This document shows positions 43,633-52,804 of a stretch of 64,000 bases of DNA, piece after piece. Position 1 is the stretch's first letter; the number at the start of each line of letters is the position of its first letter. The DNA comes from Geobacter sp. (GTDB taxonomy: Bacteria > Desulfobacterota > Desulfuromonadia > Geobacterales > Geobacteraceae): NCBI GenBank assembly GCA_003490025.1, contig DNJC01000055.1:1-64000 (forward strand), read 5' to 3'. A program made the position numbers and the translations under genes. The notes under the pieces are model-generated. The model worked only from the letters and a program-made list of their open reading frames with translations, did not search any database and was not told where the DNA came from.

Positions 43633-46083
43633 TTACCAGAATATGGCGCCGACGATCCGGCGCATGATGGTCACCACGTCCCCCAGGTCCACCCGTCCGT
43701 CCCCCGCCGGGACGCCGTTGCTCGCGAGGGGGGCGACGTCGCAGAGGATCGCCGCGTCTCCCGTCAGGGTGGCGCCGGAGAGGTAGGCCTGGAAGATCAG
43801 GAGCGCGTCGGCGATATCGATCCCCCCCTCCTTGTTGACGTCCCCTCGCTTGTACGCGCCGGGGTTGATGTCGAAGAGGGCCGTTTTCACCCCCTCGCTG
43901 TTGCCGGCCAGGTCCTTGGCGAAGAACTTCAGCGTCGTCCCCTGGCTGATGGTGATCGGCCCCGCGTACTCCGTCGAGGAGGCGGTCGGGGTGCTCCCGT
44001 TGGTGGTGTAGTAGATCTTGCCGCAACCGGAGCCGGCGTCGCCGCAGGCAAGGGTCACCGTCTGCGCCGTCAGGTAGCTCCCCGCCGCGGGCGAGACCTC
44101 CGTCACCGGGGGGGTGGTGTCGGTGATGGTGTAGATGACGCTCCGCACCGTCTCCAGGTTCCCGGCCTGGTCGCGGGAGAAGAAGCGGACCGTCGTGCTG
44201 CTGCGGATCAAAAGGGGGGTCGTGAAGACGTCCGAGTTGACGGTGGGGGTGCCGGTCAGGCTGTAGAAGGTCTTGTCGCAGCCGCTCAACGCGTCGGAGC
44301 AGGTGAGCGTCACCGTCTGGGCGGAGCCGTAGACCCCCGAGGGAACCGAGGCGGAGGTGAGCGGCGCGGTCTTGTCGTTGATGGTGAAGAGGTAGCTCTG
44401 CGCCGTCTCGGAGTTCCCGGCGGCGTCCCTGGAGAAGAACTTGAGCGTCGTCGTCGAGGCGAGTGGGATCGCGGCGCCGTAGAGGGAGGAGGATGTCGTC
44501 GGGGTGCTCCCGTCGGTCGTGTAGTAGGTCGCCGCACACCCCGAGCCGGCGTCGGCGCAGGTGAGCGTCACGCTCTGCGCGGCGGTGAAGGTCCCCCCCG
44601 CCGGGGAGGCGGTGGTGACCGGGGCGACGAAGTCGTTGATGGTGTAGGTGGCGCCGTGCGGCTCTTCCACGTTGCCGGTCGAGTCGACGGCGAAGAACTG
44701 GATGGTCTTGCTGCTCTTGACGAGAATCGGTGTGCCGTAGACGGCCGAGGAGAGGGTGGGCGTGGTGCCGTCGGTGCTGTAGTAGATGGTCGATCCCGGC
44801 ACGTTGGAGCTGAGCACGACACTCTGGCTCGTGGTGTAGACCCCGCCCGGCGGGGTCGCGCTGCTGACCGGCGGCCTCGTGATCGCCACGTTGTCCCGGA
44901 CCGGGAGTACGTAGTTGTCGTTCCCCTTGAGGATGCCGAGCGGGACGCCGTTCATGGAGAACCACACCCCCCAGGCCTTCCCCGCGTCCCGCGCGTAGCT
45001 CGTGGAACTCCAGTACTGCAGGTTCTGGTTCAGGAGGAACCCGGGTGTGGTGTCGGTCAGGTAGAAGTAGACGTCGTTCCCCGCGTTGGCGCCGAGGCTC
45101 TCAAGCTCGTTCAGGTTCGGCATGCGCCAGTCGTCCTTGTTGAGGTAGAGCTTCTGGTTCAGGCAGTCGACGAAGGAAAGCGCGCCCTGCCAGGAAAGGA
45201 GGCCGCCGCTGCACCCCCCGATCGACGCGCTGGTGCCGTCCTTCAACCACTCCAGGCCGGTCAGGTTGTCCACCACCGTCTCCTGGCTCGCCGTGAACCT
45301 CGGCTCCGGCCAGGCCGCCCCCGCCTTCAGCTCGCCGTCCTGCCCGGTCCCGGTGCACTGGGAGGTGAGCGAGCTGGTGCCGAAGTCGTAACACTGCGTC
45401 GACCCGGTGCGGGGTACCGGCGCCGCTGCCGCGCCGCTGCCGCTTCTCACCGGCCAGACATGGTCCGCAGCGAGGTGGTTGTACCCCTGCACGGAGCCGT
45501 CGTCCATGTTGACGGTCCAGGGGGTCAGGACCAGGTTGCCGATCCCGGCGGTGGAACTCTTGTAGCGCCCGGAGGCGACGTTGATGAAGCCGCTCTCCGT
45601 GAGCCAGGTCGAGACGGTCCCCTTCCCGCCATGGAGCAGGGTGCGGAGTTCGTTGACGTTGGGAAGGCGCCAGTCGCTCTTCCCCAGGTAGGCGTTGTCG
45701 TTCAGGCACTTCGCGTAGGAAAGCGCGCTCTGCCAGTTCTTGGTCAGGCCGGGGGAGCAGGCGGCCGGGCCGGGGGCGTTGGCGTCGCGGGTCCAGTCGA
45801 GGCCGCTCAAGAGGTCGCTCAGTGTGCCGTCGCCGTTGTCCCTGAAGCGGGGGGAGGGCCAGGCGACGCCGGCGAGCGTGCCGCCGTCCTGCCCGCTCCC
45901 GGCGCAGGGGACCTGGTTACCCGCCGCGTCGTAGCAAAGGGTCGCCCCGGTCCGAGCCGTGGGCGCGGGGAGAGTGGCCGCGCCGCCCGCCGCCGGAGCG
46001 AGGAGTGCCGCCGCGAGGAGCGCCGCCAGTGGGCCCCGTAAACCTGCCAAGATCTTTTTCAGTCGCATACGTTGCTCCGTCAT
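43633..46083 (-). CDS. Exported DUF1566 / chitobiase-repeat protein with C-terminal dockerin-like segment
   Basis: 816 residues. A signal peptide (GPLAALLAAALLAPAAGGAA) is followed by two DUF1566 (Lcl-like) domains, each with NGDGTLSDLLSGLDW- or DNLTGLEWLKDGT-type starts and DWRLPNVNELRTL or DWRMPNLNELESL. Four chitobiase-C-terminal-like repeats of about 85 residues follow, each with YYTTDGSTPT-type and LKFFSRDAAGN-type motifs. The C-terminus has two EF-hand-like repeats (GDVNKEGGIDIADALLI and GDGRVDLGDVVTIMRRI) as in type I dockerins. Start 46083 has GGGAGG. It is the middle gene of three; the exact ligand is unknown. Confidence 0.85.
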   Translation of the reverse strand: MTEQRMRLKKILAGLRGPLAALLAAALLAPAAGGAATLPAPTARTGATLCYDAAGNQVPCAGSGQDGGTLAGVAWPSPRFRDNGDGTLSDLLSGLDWTRDANAPGPAACSPGLTKNWQSALSYAKCLNDNAYLGKSDWRLPNVNELRTLLHGGKGTVSTWLTESGFINVASGRYKSSTAGIGNLVLTPWTVNMDDGSVQGYNHLAADHVWPVRSGSGAAAAPVPRTGSTQCYDFGTSSLTSQCTGTGQDGELKAGAAWPEPRFTASQETVVDNLTGLEWLKDGTSASIGGCSGGLLSWQGALSFVDCLNQKLYLNKDDWRMPNLNELESLGANAGNDVYFYLTDTTPGFLLNQNLQYWSSTSYARDAGKAWGVWFSMNGVPLGILKGNDNYVLPVRDNVAITRPPVSSATPPGGVYTTSQSVVLSSNVPGSTIYYSTDGTTPTLSSAVYGTPILVKSSKTIQFFAVDSTGNVEEPHGATYTINDFVAPVTTASPAGGTFTAAQSVTLTCADAGSGCAATYYTTDGSTPTTSSSLYGAAIPLASTTTLKFFSRDAAGNSETAQSYLFTINDKTAPLTSASVPSGVYGSAQTVTLTCSDALSGCDKTFYSLTGTPTVNSDVFTTPLLIRSSTTVRFFSRDQAGNLETVRSVIYTITDTTPPVTEVSPAAGSYLTAQTVTLACGDAGSGCGKIYYTTNGSTPTASSTEYAGPITISQGTTLKFFAKDLAGNSEGVKTALFDINPGAYKRGDVNKEGGIDIADALLIFQAYLSGATLTGDAAILCDVAPLASNGVPAGDGRVDLGDVVTIMRRIVGAIFW

Positions 46084-46106
46084 GGCAACCTCCCCCTCCC
46101 GGTCCG

Positions 46107-49100
46107 CTACGGGAGGTAGGAGGAGAGACCCATCATCTTTCTGAGGATGCAGAGAGTGTCTATCACGTTGACGATCCCGTCCCCGATCGGGACGTTGCTG
46201 GCATCGACCGGGAAGACGTCGCCGCAGGTGAGCGAGGCGGAGCCGGGAGGCTGGGTGAGGAGCCCGATCGACATCCTCATCGACATGTCGACGTCGGCCA
46301 TGGAGACCTGGCCGTCCCGGTCGATATCGCCGTCGGCGACCACGCAGGGGGTGGCGTCGACCCTGACGTAGACCGTCTCGGTGATGCTCTTCCCCCCCTT
46401 CTCCACGGTGAACGTTATGGTGTTCAGCCCCGGCGCAAGAGGGTTGTCGGGTTTACCCGGCAGACCGTAGCTCCAGTTCGAACCGACGATGGCCGTGATG
46501 GCTCGATCCGTCCCGGCCGTGATCCCCTTCTTGATGTTCAGCTTGAAGGCGGCGTCCGAGGGGTAGAAGGTCCCGGAGAAGGTCGGACTCGCGTCGGTGG
46601 TGGGGGAGAGCGGCGGGTTCACCATCAGCATGAGGAGCGTGTAGACGGCCGGGTCCCCGAGCGGCTCGACGTTCCCCGCCGGGTCCTTGGCGAAGAACCT
46701 GACCGTGGTGGTCGCCGTGATCGGGATCGGGGCCGTGTAGACCATGGAATCGGTCGTGGGGGCGCTCCCGTCCAGCGTGTAGTAGATCTTGGCGGTGCTC
46801 TTGCTGTTCCCGAGCGTCACCGAGAGGGGGGCGTTGTAGAGCCCCGGCGAAGGCGAAATGCTGCTGGCCGACAGGGTGGTGTCGACGGTCCAGGAGGCGG
46901 TGGTCGCCGTACCCTGCCAGTTCCCCGCGCTGTCCCTGCCGATCACCTGCAGCTTGTGCAGCCCGTCGGCGAGCCCCGCCAGCGTGATCTGGGTGGCTAC
47001 CGGTATCTCGGGACCCGAGCTTGCCTGGGTGAGCTTCCCGGCGTCGTCCATGAGGTACTTGTAGCTCACGATGTCCCTGCCGCCGACGGTGAGGACGGCG
47101 CCGGTCTGCCTGGTCAGCTCCGGCGGGACCCCGGCCAGCGTCGCCAGGCTCGCCCCGGCCGGCGCGGTCTTGTCGATCACGTACAGCTCGGTCCGCACCG
47201 GCTCCACGTTGCCGGTGGCCCGGTCGATGGCGAAGTACTTGAGCGTGGTGTTGCCGGTGACGGAGATCGGCACCGAGTTGTCCGACTTGTAGATGGTGGA
47301 GAGCAGCGTCGGTTCCAGGCCGTTCACGGTGTAGTGGATCTCGGAACCGGTCGGGGTCGCCGAGAGCGCGATCGACAGGGACGAGTTGTAAAGCCCCCCG
47401 GGGTAGTCCGGCGTGGTCAACGGGAGCGCCACCGGGGCGGCCGCCGTGACGGTGACCCCGGGAATCGCCGCCCCGTTCACGTCGGTGACCGTGTCCGGGA
47501 GCCCCGGGACCAAGGCGGGGGGAGGGTTGAGCGCCGTGGAGAAGGAAAGCTTCACCATCTGGGACCCGGCGGCGAACCCCGGGCCGTTGGCCATGGCGAC
47601 CTGCGCCGTCCCGAGCGCTATCGGGAGTCCGGTGGCGATGTCGAGGGCCGGGTAGAGGCTCACGCCGAAACTGCTCCCGGCCGCGCCGGAAAGGGTGCCG
47701 ACCGAGGCCGGATCGACCTCCCCCAAGGGCGCGCTCGGGTCCAGGTTGAGCGGCAGGACCACGCCGGCCGGGACCGCCAGGTCGAAGGCGATGCTCCCGA
47801 TCTTAGGCGCCGCCGGCCCCGCGGTGGAGAGGATCACCGCCCAGGGTTTCCCCCTGAACAGCGCCTCGATGGTGTGCCCGGCGACGACATCGGTGAAGAC
47901 GTAGGTCTTCACGGCCGCGACGGATACGCCGTCCACCTTGACGTCGGCCACCTCGTAATTCGCGTCGGGTACGATCTTGAACACCTTGGTGGCGTGGCTG
48001 GCGACGGTGGCGCGGGCGGAGATGAGGGTACCCATCTCGTCCGTGATCTTGCCGTTCGACCCCGCCGAGACGTTGATGGCGTGGGTCCTGGCCGCGAAGG
48101 TGACGTCGAGCGCGTGCGCGCTCTGCACGCTGGGGAAGGTGTAGCTGGAGATCGGCCCGAGCGACGCCCCGTCCGCCTTGACGTCGGCGATCACGTTCCC
48201 CTCGAAGGGTGTGATGGTGAAGATCTGCGAGGCTCCCTTCTGCACCGACACCTTCCCGGTCGCCGGGTCCGGCACCGGCGTGATGGAGCCGTTTGGCGGG
48301 GTGGTCGGGCCGAGCGTCACCGTGATATCGACCAGGTTGGTGAACACGGCCTGGATGGTGTGGTCGCCGTTGATCGGAGCCGGGAAGACGTAGCTCCCCA
48401 CGGCGCCCAGCGAGGCGTTGTCGACGAAGACGTTGACCAGCCGGTACCCCGGCTTGGGGGTGATGGTGTAGACCAGGGAGCTGCCGTAGTTGCAGTTCCC
48501 GTTCCCGCCGGAGAAGGTGCACGCCCCCACGGGGAGGACCGATCCGGGGGTGACGCTCCCCCCCGCGCCGTCGAACCTCCCGTTGGTCACCACCGTCGCC
48601 GTCATGCTGTAGTTTTGGACGGTGAAGGTGGCCTGCAGCGTGTGGTTCGAAGTCACCAGCGGGAAGGTGTACATCGAGGTGAGCGGGAGCGAGGCGCCGT
48701 CCACCTTGAAGCTCGAGAGCTGGTAGCCGGTGTTGGGGGTGATGGTGAACGCCTGGGTGGCGCCGTTGGCGACCGACTGCACCCCCGCCGGGTAGATCGA
48801 CCCCCCGGCCGAGGCGACGGCGGTGATGCTGTGCAAGGCGTTGCTGAAGGAGGCCTGCAGCGTGTGCGGTATGCCGCCGGCGCTGACGGGGGCGAAGGTG
48901 TAGGAGGGCGGCGAGCCGAGCGTCACCCCGTCCACCACCACCTCCTGCGTGTAGTAGCCGGGCGAGGGGGACATGAAGAGCGACGGCGCGTCCCCCACCT
49001 GCACCTGCATCGACCCCGGGGCGACGGCTCCGGCGCTGCTCCCGACCAGGACGTTCCCGTTGGGGCCGGGCTGCACGATGATGTAGAGCCCGCCGATGGC

Positions 49101-51311
49101 CGAGATCGGTATGGTCAGGACCGGGGTGGCCGAGTCGTCGGAGTTGATGGTGATGGAGGCGGTCTTGGCCCCCGCCGAAAGGGGGGCGAAGGTGAGGTCG
49201 AAGCTGCAGCTACCGCCCGGGGCGATCACCAGGGGATAGGCGCCGCAGGAGGAGGCCGAGGCGCTGAAGAGCGCCGCGTCCCCCCCGCCGAGCACCGGCG
49301 CCGTGACGTTGAGGTTCGAGGTCTGGCCGGTGTTGGTTATCTTGACCGTGATGGCGAAGGAGTTCTTGTTCACCTCCACGTACCCGAAGTCGAGCCGGTC
49401 CGTCGAGATCGAGGCGCCGTTCTCGCTCCTCGTGCCGGAGATGCTAATGTAGTTGTCGAGCCTGTTGGAGTTGAGGACCGCACCCCCCTCGGCTACCGCC
49501 CAGTACGACTTGTTCAGGTAGGAAACCCCGGCGAGCGGGTACGAGGTGGCCGGATCCCTGCCGGTCCAGGTGACGGTGTCGGAGGAGGTGAGTATGCCCC
49601 CGCCGGCGCCGACGGCGACGTAGGTGCTGAAGACGGAGTCGAAGTCGCAGGCGACGGCGTAGAAGTCGGTGGTCTTGTAGGTGGTCGGGACCGTCTTCGC
49701 CGCGGTCCACTTGACCCCGTCGGTGGAGGAGTATATGGTCCCGGCGGCGCCGACGGTGACGTAGGTGGTGCTCCCGTCGGGCTTGAAGGCGACGGTGACC
49801 CCGGTCAAGTCCTTGGTGATGCCGGTGCGGGCGGTCCAGGCGGTGCCGTTCACCGAGGTGAGTACCGTCCCCCCCTCTCCCACCGCCACCAGCAGGTTGT
49901 CCCCCAGCGCCACCGCCTTCAGCTTCTTGGTGGTCGCAGCCGGGGATACCGCCGTCCAGGTCATGCCGTCGGGCGAGGTGGCCACGCTTCCCGCGTCCCC
50001 CACCGCTACGAACCTGGCGTAGGCCGTCCGGGAGTCGTAGGTGACCCCGTTGAAGTTGGCGGTGCCGGAGAAGTGGAGCGACCAGTGCGAGCCGTCGAAG
50101 GAGTTGAGCAGCACCCCCCCGTTGCCGACAGCCACGAAGCCGTTGCTGCCGTAGGCGACGGAGTTCAGATCCTCGATGGTGCCGGAGGCGACGGAACTCC
50201 AGCTGGCGCCGTCGGTGGAGTAGACGATGGTCCCCGTCTTGCCGACCGCGACGTAGACGGAGCTGCCGTAGGCGATCGAGGTGAGGGAGGGGACGGGGCC
50301 CGTGAGGTGCGAGGTCCAGGCGCCGGTCGGGTCGGCAGCGCTCACGATGCTCCCGCCGTCGCCGACGACGGCGAAGACGGAGCTGCCGGCGCCGGAACCC
50401 CTGAGATCCCGGTTGGTGCCGGAGACCTCGGTGCTCCAGAGGGCCCCGTCCGGCGAGCTGAGGAGCGTTCCGGCCTCGCCGGTCACGACGAAATAGGAAA
50501 CGCCCCCGGCGGTCTTCCCGGCGTTCACCCCGAGGAGCGTGTTCCCGGTCCCGGACGCCTGCGGGCTCCAGTTGATCCCGTCGGTCGAGGTGATCACGGT
50601 GCCGGCGACGCCGACCGCTGCGAAGCGGTTGCGGTCCGTGGCGACCGCGTTCAGGGAGTTGGCGGTCCCGGAGGTCGCCACCTGCCAGACGCCGCTGTTC
50701 AGGAGGGTCAGGACCGTCCCGTTCGCGCCGACCGCGACGAAGGTGTAGTTGCTGTAGGTGATGGCGGCGAGGTTCTTGGTGGTGAGCGTGCCGCTGGAAT
50801 TGTTGGTCCAGGTGACGCCGTCGCCCGAGGAGAGAAGCGTGCCGTTGTCGCCCACCGCGTAGAAGAGGTTGTTGCCGTAGGTGATGCCGTTCAGGGTGGG
50901 GCGGGGGGAACTCGTGCTGGTCCATTTGAAGTTGGCGGAGACGTCGCTCCAGATGCGCCCGTCGGACGAGGTGAGGATGGTCCCCAGTTCGCCCACGGCC
51001 ACGAACTTCCTGGCGCCGTAGGTGACCCCCTTCAGGTCGTTCAGGTTCCCGGACTTCCTGGCGAGCCAGGTGGCGCCGTCCGTCGAGGTGACGATGGTGC
51101 CTACGTCGCCCACGGCGACGAAGGAGCTCACCCCGTAGGTCACGGAGCGCAGGGCGTTTCCCTGCGGTATCGGGTTCTTCCACTGCCACTGGGCCAGCGA
51201 GTCGGCGCAGGCCGGCGCGACCTGCAGCAATGCGATCAGGATGGTGACAAGGGCCGCAGACACCCCTGCCTGTATCTTCCGGGGGCGAAAAATCCCCAAG
51301 AATCTTCTCAT
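46107..51311 (-). CDS. Giant exported repeat protein (propeller repeats, Hydin-like, cohesin-like, dockerin-like)
   Basis: 1734 residues. After a signal (SAALVTILIALLQVAPACA) come 14 repeats of about 40 residues of the form TYGxxxFVAVGxxGTIVTSTDGxxW, enough for two seven-bladed beta-propellers. Next is a Hydin/ASPM-like domain (VNKNSFAITVKITNTGQTSN), five repeats with FTITPNTGYQLSSFKVDGAS-type cores, and a cohesin-like segment. Two chitobiase-like repeats with Ig-like linkers follow, then a C-terminal dockerin-like pair (GDIDRDGQVSMADVDMSM and GDGIVNVIDTLCILRKM). ATG 51311 follows GGGAGGGA. It is likely a surface or released adhesin or scaffold, first in a three-gene unit inside the flagellar block. 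Confidence 0.85.
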   Translation of the reverse strand: MRRFLGIFRPRKIQAGVSAALVTILIALLQVAPACADSLAQWQWKNPIPQGNALRSVTYGVSSFVAVGDVGTIVTSTDGATWLARKSGNLNDLKGVTYGARKFVAVGELGTILTSSDGRIWSDVSANFKWTSTSSPRPTLNGITYGNNLFYAVGDNGTLLSSGDGVTWTNNSSGTLTTKNLAAITYSNYTFVAVGANGTVLTLLNSGVWQVATSGTANSLNAVATDRNRFAAVGVAGTVITSTDGINWSPQASGTGNTLLGVNAGKTAGGVSYFVVTGEAGTLLSSPDGALWSTEVSGTNRDLRGSGAGSSVFAVVGDGGSIVSAADPTGAWTSHLTGPVPSLTSIAYGSSVYVAVGKTGTIVYSTDGASWSSVASGTIEDLNSVAYGSNGFVAVGNGGVLLNSFDGSHWSLHFSGTANFNGVTYDSRTAYARFVAVGDAGSVATSPDGMTWTAVSPAATTKKLKAVALGDNLLVAVGEGGTVLTSVNGTAWTARTGITKDLTGVTVAFKPDGSTTYVTVGAAGTIYSSTDGVKWTAAKTVPTTYKTTDFYAVACDFDSVFSTYVAVGAGGGILTSSDTVTWTGRDPATSYPLAGVSYLNKSYWAVAEGGAVLNSNRLDNYISISGTRSENGASISTDRLDFGYVEVNKNSFAITVKITNTGQTSNLNVTAPVLGGGDAALFSASASSCGAYPLVIAPGGSCSFDLTFAPLSAGAKTASITINSDDSATPVLTIPISAIGGLYIIVQPGPNGNVLVGSSAGAVAPGSMQVQVGDAPSLFMSPSPGYYTQEVVVDGVTLGSPPSYTFAPVSAGGIPHTLQASFSNALHSITAVASAGGSIYPAGVQSVANGATQAFTITPNTGYQLSSFKVDGASLPLTSMYTFPLVTSNHTLQATFTVQNYSMTATVVTNGRFDGAGGSVTPGSVLPVGACTFSGGNGNCNYGSSLVYTITPKPGYRLVNVFVDNASLGAVGSYVFPAPINGDHTIQAVFTNLVDITVTLGPTTPPNGSITPVPDPATGKVSVQKGASQIFTITPFEGNVIADVKADGASLGPISSYTFPSVQSAHALDVTFAARTHAINVSAGSNGKITDEMGTLISARATVASHATKVFKIVPDANYEVADVKVDGVSVAAVKTYVFTDVVAGHTIEALFRGKPWAVILSTAGPAAPKIGSIAFDLAVPAGVVLPLNLDPSAPLGEVDPASVGTLSGAAGSSFGVSLYPALDIATGLPIALGTAQVAMANGPGFAAGSQMVKLSFSTALNPPPALVPGLPDTVTDVNGAAIPGVTVTAAAPVALPLTTPDYPGGLYNSSLSIALSATPTGSEIHYTVNGLEPTLLSTIYKSDNSVPISVTGNTTLKYFAIDRATGNVEPVRTELYVIDKTAPAGASLATLAGVPPELTRQTGAVLTVGGRDIVSYKYLMDDAGKLTQASSGPEIPVATQITLAGLADGLHKLQVIGRDSAGNWQGTATTASWTVDTTLSASSISPSPGLYNAPLSVTLGNSKSTAKIYYTLDGSAPTTDSMVYTAPIPITATTTVRFFAKDPAGNVEPLGDPAVYTLLMLMVNPPLSPTTDASPTFSGTFYPSDAAFKLNIKKGITAGTDRAITAIVGSNWSYGLPGKPDNPLAPGLNTITFTVEKGGKSITETVYVRVDATPCVVADGDIDRDGQVSMADVDMSMRMSIGLLTQPPGSASLTCGDVFPVDASNVPIGDGIVNVIDTLCILRKMMGLSSYLP

Positions 51312-51370
51312 GGCAGTCCCTCCCATGTTCGGCGCCAAATCATCTGTACCGCTGGGCATACATTAAAAGA

Positions 51371-51405
51371 AAACCCGGGGAGGGGCCTTTCGGCCCCTCC
51401 CCGGG
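51371..51405 (-). terminator. Strong terminator after flgE
   Basis: Perfect 14-bp stem (51374-51387 with 51392-51405) with a TTTC loop and a minus-strand TTTTCTTTT run. It isolates flgE from the exported-protein genes, which must therefore have their own promoter in the short gap 51312-51370. Confidence 0.9.
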
Positions 51406-51419
51406 TGCTGCTTCAACCG

Positions 51420-52304
51420 TTACCTGATCAGCGAGAGCACTTCCTGGGTCATCTGGTCCGCGGTGGTGATGGTCTTGGAGTTGGCCGAGTAGGCCCGCTG
51501 CGTGGTGATCATCTTCACGAACTCGTTGGCCAGGTCGACGGTGCTCTGCTCCAGGGTGTTGGAGAGGACCTTCTCGCTGATGCCGTTGGCCGTGTTGGCC
51601 GCCAGGGAGAAGGCGTTGGCCGAGACGCCGGAGGCGGTGCTCGGCTGGTACAGCGAGCCCCCCATCTTGGTGAGCGCCGTGGGATCGGGCGCGGTGACCA
51701 CGGCGATCCGCTGCACGGTGGCCGCGTTGGCGGCGTTGGCCGAGACCCCGGCCGCGCCGGTGGTGTTGTAGTAGTTCTGGGTGATGCCGTCGGTGGCGAG
51801 GTAGGTGATCAGGCCGGCGTTGTCGATGCCGATGATCTTGCCGAAGTCCGTGGTCGGCGCGCTGCCGGAGTTCAGGAACTGGATCGGGCTCCCGGTGGTG
51901 TCGAGCACCTGGTAGCCGTCCGGGTTCACCAGCGTGAGGTTGCTGTCGACCTTGAAGGCGCCGGCGCGGGTCAGGTAGGCGGAGTTCTGCGCGGCGACCG
52001 GGGATGCCGCGGTCGGGGGCTTCACCGCGAAGAAGCTGTTCCCCTGGATGGAGAGGTCGGAGACGTTCTCGGAACTCTGGGAAGAGCCCTGGGAGAAGAC
52101 GTTCTGGACCACCTGCATCTGCACGCCCTTGCCGATCTGGGAGCTGTTGCCGACGTTCTGGGAAAGGAGGTCGGAGAAGAGGGTGCGGGCACCCTTGAAG
52201 CCTACCGTGTTGACGTTGGAGATGTTGTTGCCGATGACGTTCATCGCTTCGCCGTTCTGAAGAAGACCGCTGACGCCAGTGTACAGTGCGGAAGTAACGC
52301 TCAT
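51420..52304 (-). CDS. flgE: Flagellar hook protein FlgE (short form)
   Basis: 294 residues. The N-terminus has the rod/hook signature SALYTGVSGLLQNGEAMNVI and NNISNVNTVGFKGARTLFSD; the C-terminus has the coiled-coil partner LANEFVKMITTQRAYSANSK. Position after flgD and the FlgE-like N-terminal helix favour hook protein. At 294 residues it is much shorter than typical FlgE (about 400 or more) because the variable outer domains are small; a FlgF/FlgG-like rod protein is the alternative. AGGAGG precedes the ATG. Confidence 0.8.
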   Translation of the reverse strand: MSVTSALYTGVSGLLQNGEAMNVIGNNISNVNTVGFKGARTLFSDLLSQNVGNSSQIGKGVQMQVVQNVFSQGSSQSSENVSDLSIQGNSFFAVKPPTAASPVAAQNSAYLTRAGAFKVDSNLTLVNPDGYQVLDTTGSPIQFLNSGSAPTTDFGKIIGIDNAGLITYLATDGITQNYYNTTGAAGVSANAANAATVQRIAVVTAPDPTALTKMGGSLYQPSTASGVSANAFSLAANTANGISEKVLSNTLEQSTVDLANEFVKMITTQRAYSANSKTITTADQMTQEVLSLIR

Positions 52305-52410
52305 TTTATTGCCTCCTGAGTTTGGTTGCGGGGCACCTCTGTCGGTCGGTGTCCCTTGGGCTTCCTCCTGGAGGGCCAGCCCGTGTGATTGATGTCGTTT
52401 CTTTCCTGTC

Positions 52411-52803
52411 CTAGAGAACCACCGCCGAGTCTATGTTGGTGAAGACGTTACCCTTCATCCCCTGGCGGTCCATGGCGGTAACCACTGTCCGGTTCTTGAC
52501 GCTCACCACGAGCGCCGCGTCCCCCATCATGATCAGCGATTCCTTGCCACCTTTTTGCGCCACGCTGTCCACCGCCCCCTCCAGCTGCTTCATGTCGGCC
52601 TCGGAGAGCGTTATGCCGCGCGAGCGGAGCCTCTCCTGCGCATGCTGGGAAAGGCGGACCGGCTGCCCGGTCAGTTTCTGGTCCAGTACCTGGGAAAACG
52701 GGGTGCCGCTCCCGGTACTCTTCGCCCCCGGCGTGGCGGTCGGCTGCTTAGGCTTTACCGGCGCCTGGATCGGTTGCGGAAACAAGAGGTTGTTGTCGAT
52801 CAT
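52411..52803 (-). CDS. Flagellar operon protein (TIGR02530 type)
   Basis: 130 residues. The N-terminal half is Pro/Lys-rich; the C-terminal half is a conserved domain with RLSQHAQERLRSRGITLSEA and VVSVKNRTVVTAMDRQGMKG. This matches the small flagellar operon protein found between flgD and flgE in many bacteria. Function unknown. flgD ends two bases before its ATG. Confidence 0.88.
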   Translation of the reverse strand: MIDNNLLFPQPIQAPVKPKQPTATPGAKSTGSGTPFSQVLDQKLTGQPVRLSQHAQERLRSRGITLSEADMKQLEGAVDSVAQKGGKESLIMMGDAALVVSVKNRTVVTAMDRQGMKGNVFTNIDSAVVL

Positions 52804-52804
52804 G

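Noticed and set aside
46005..52319. Open frame of about 2100 codons on the plus strand
   Set aside because: It is antisense to the giant exported protein and flgE, lacks recognisable domains and a ribosome site, and is explained by high-GC codon use of the real genes.
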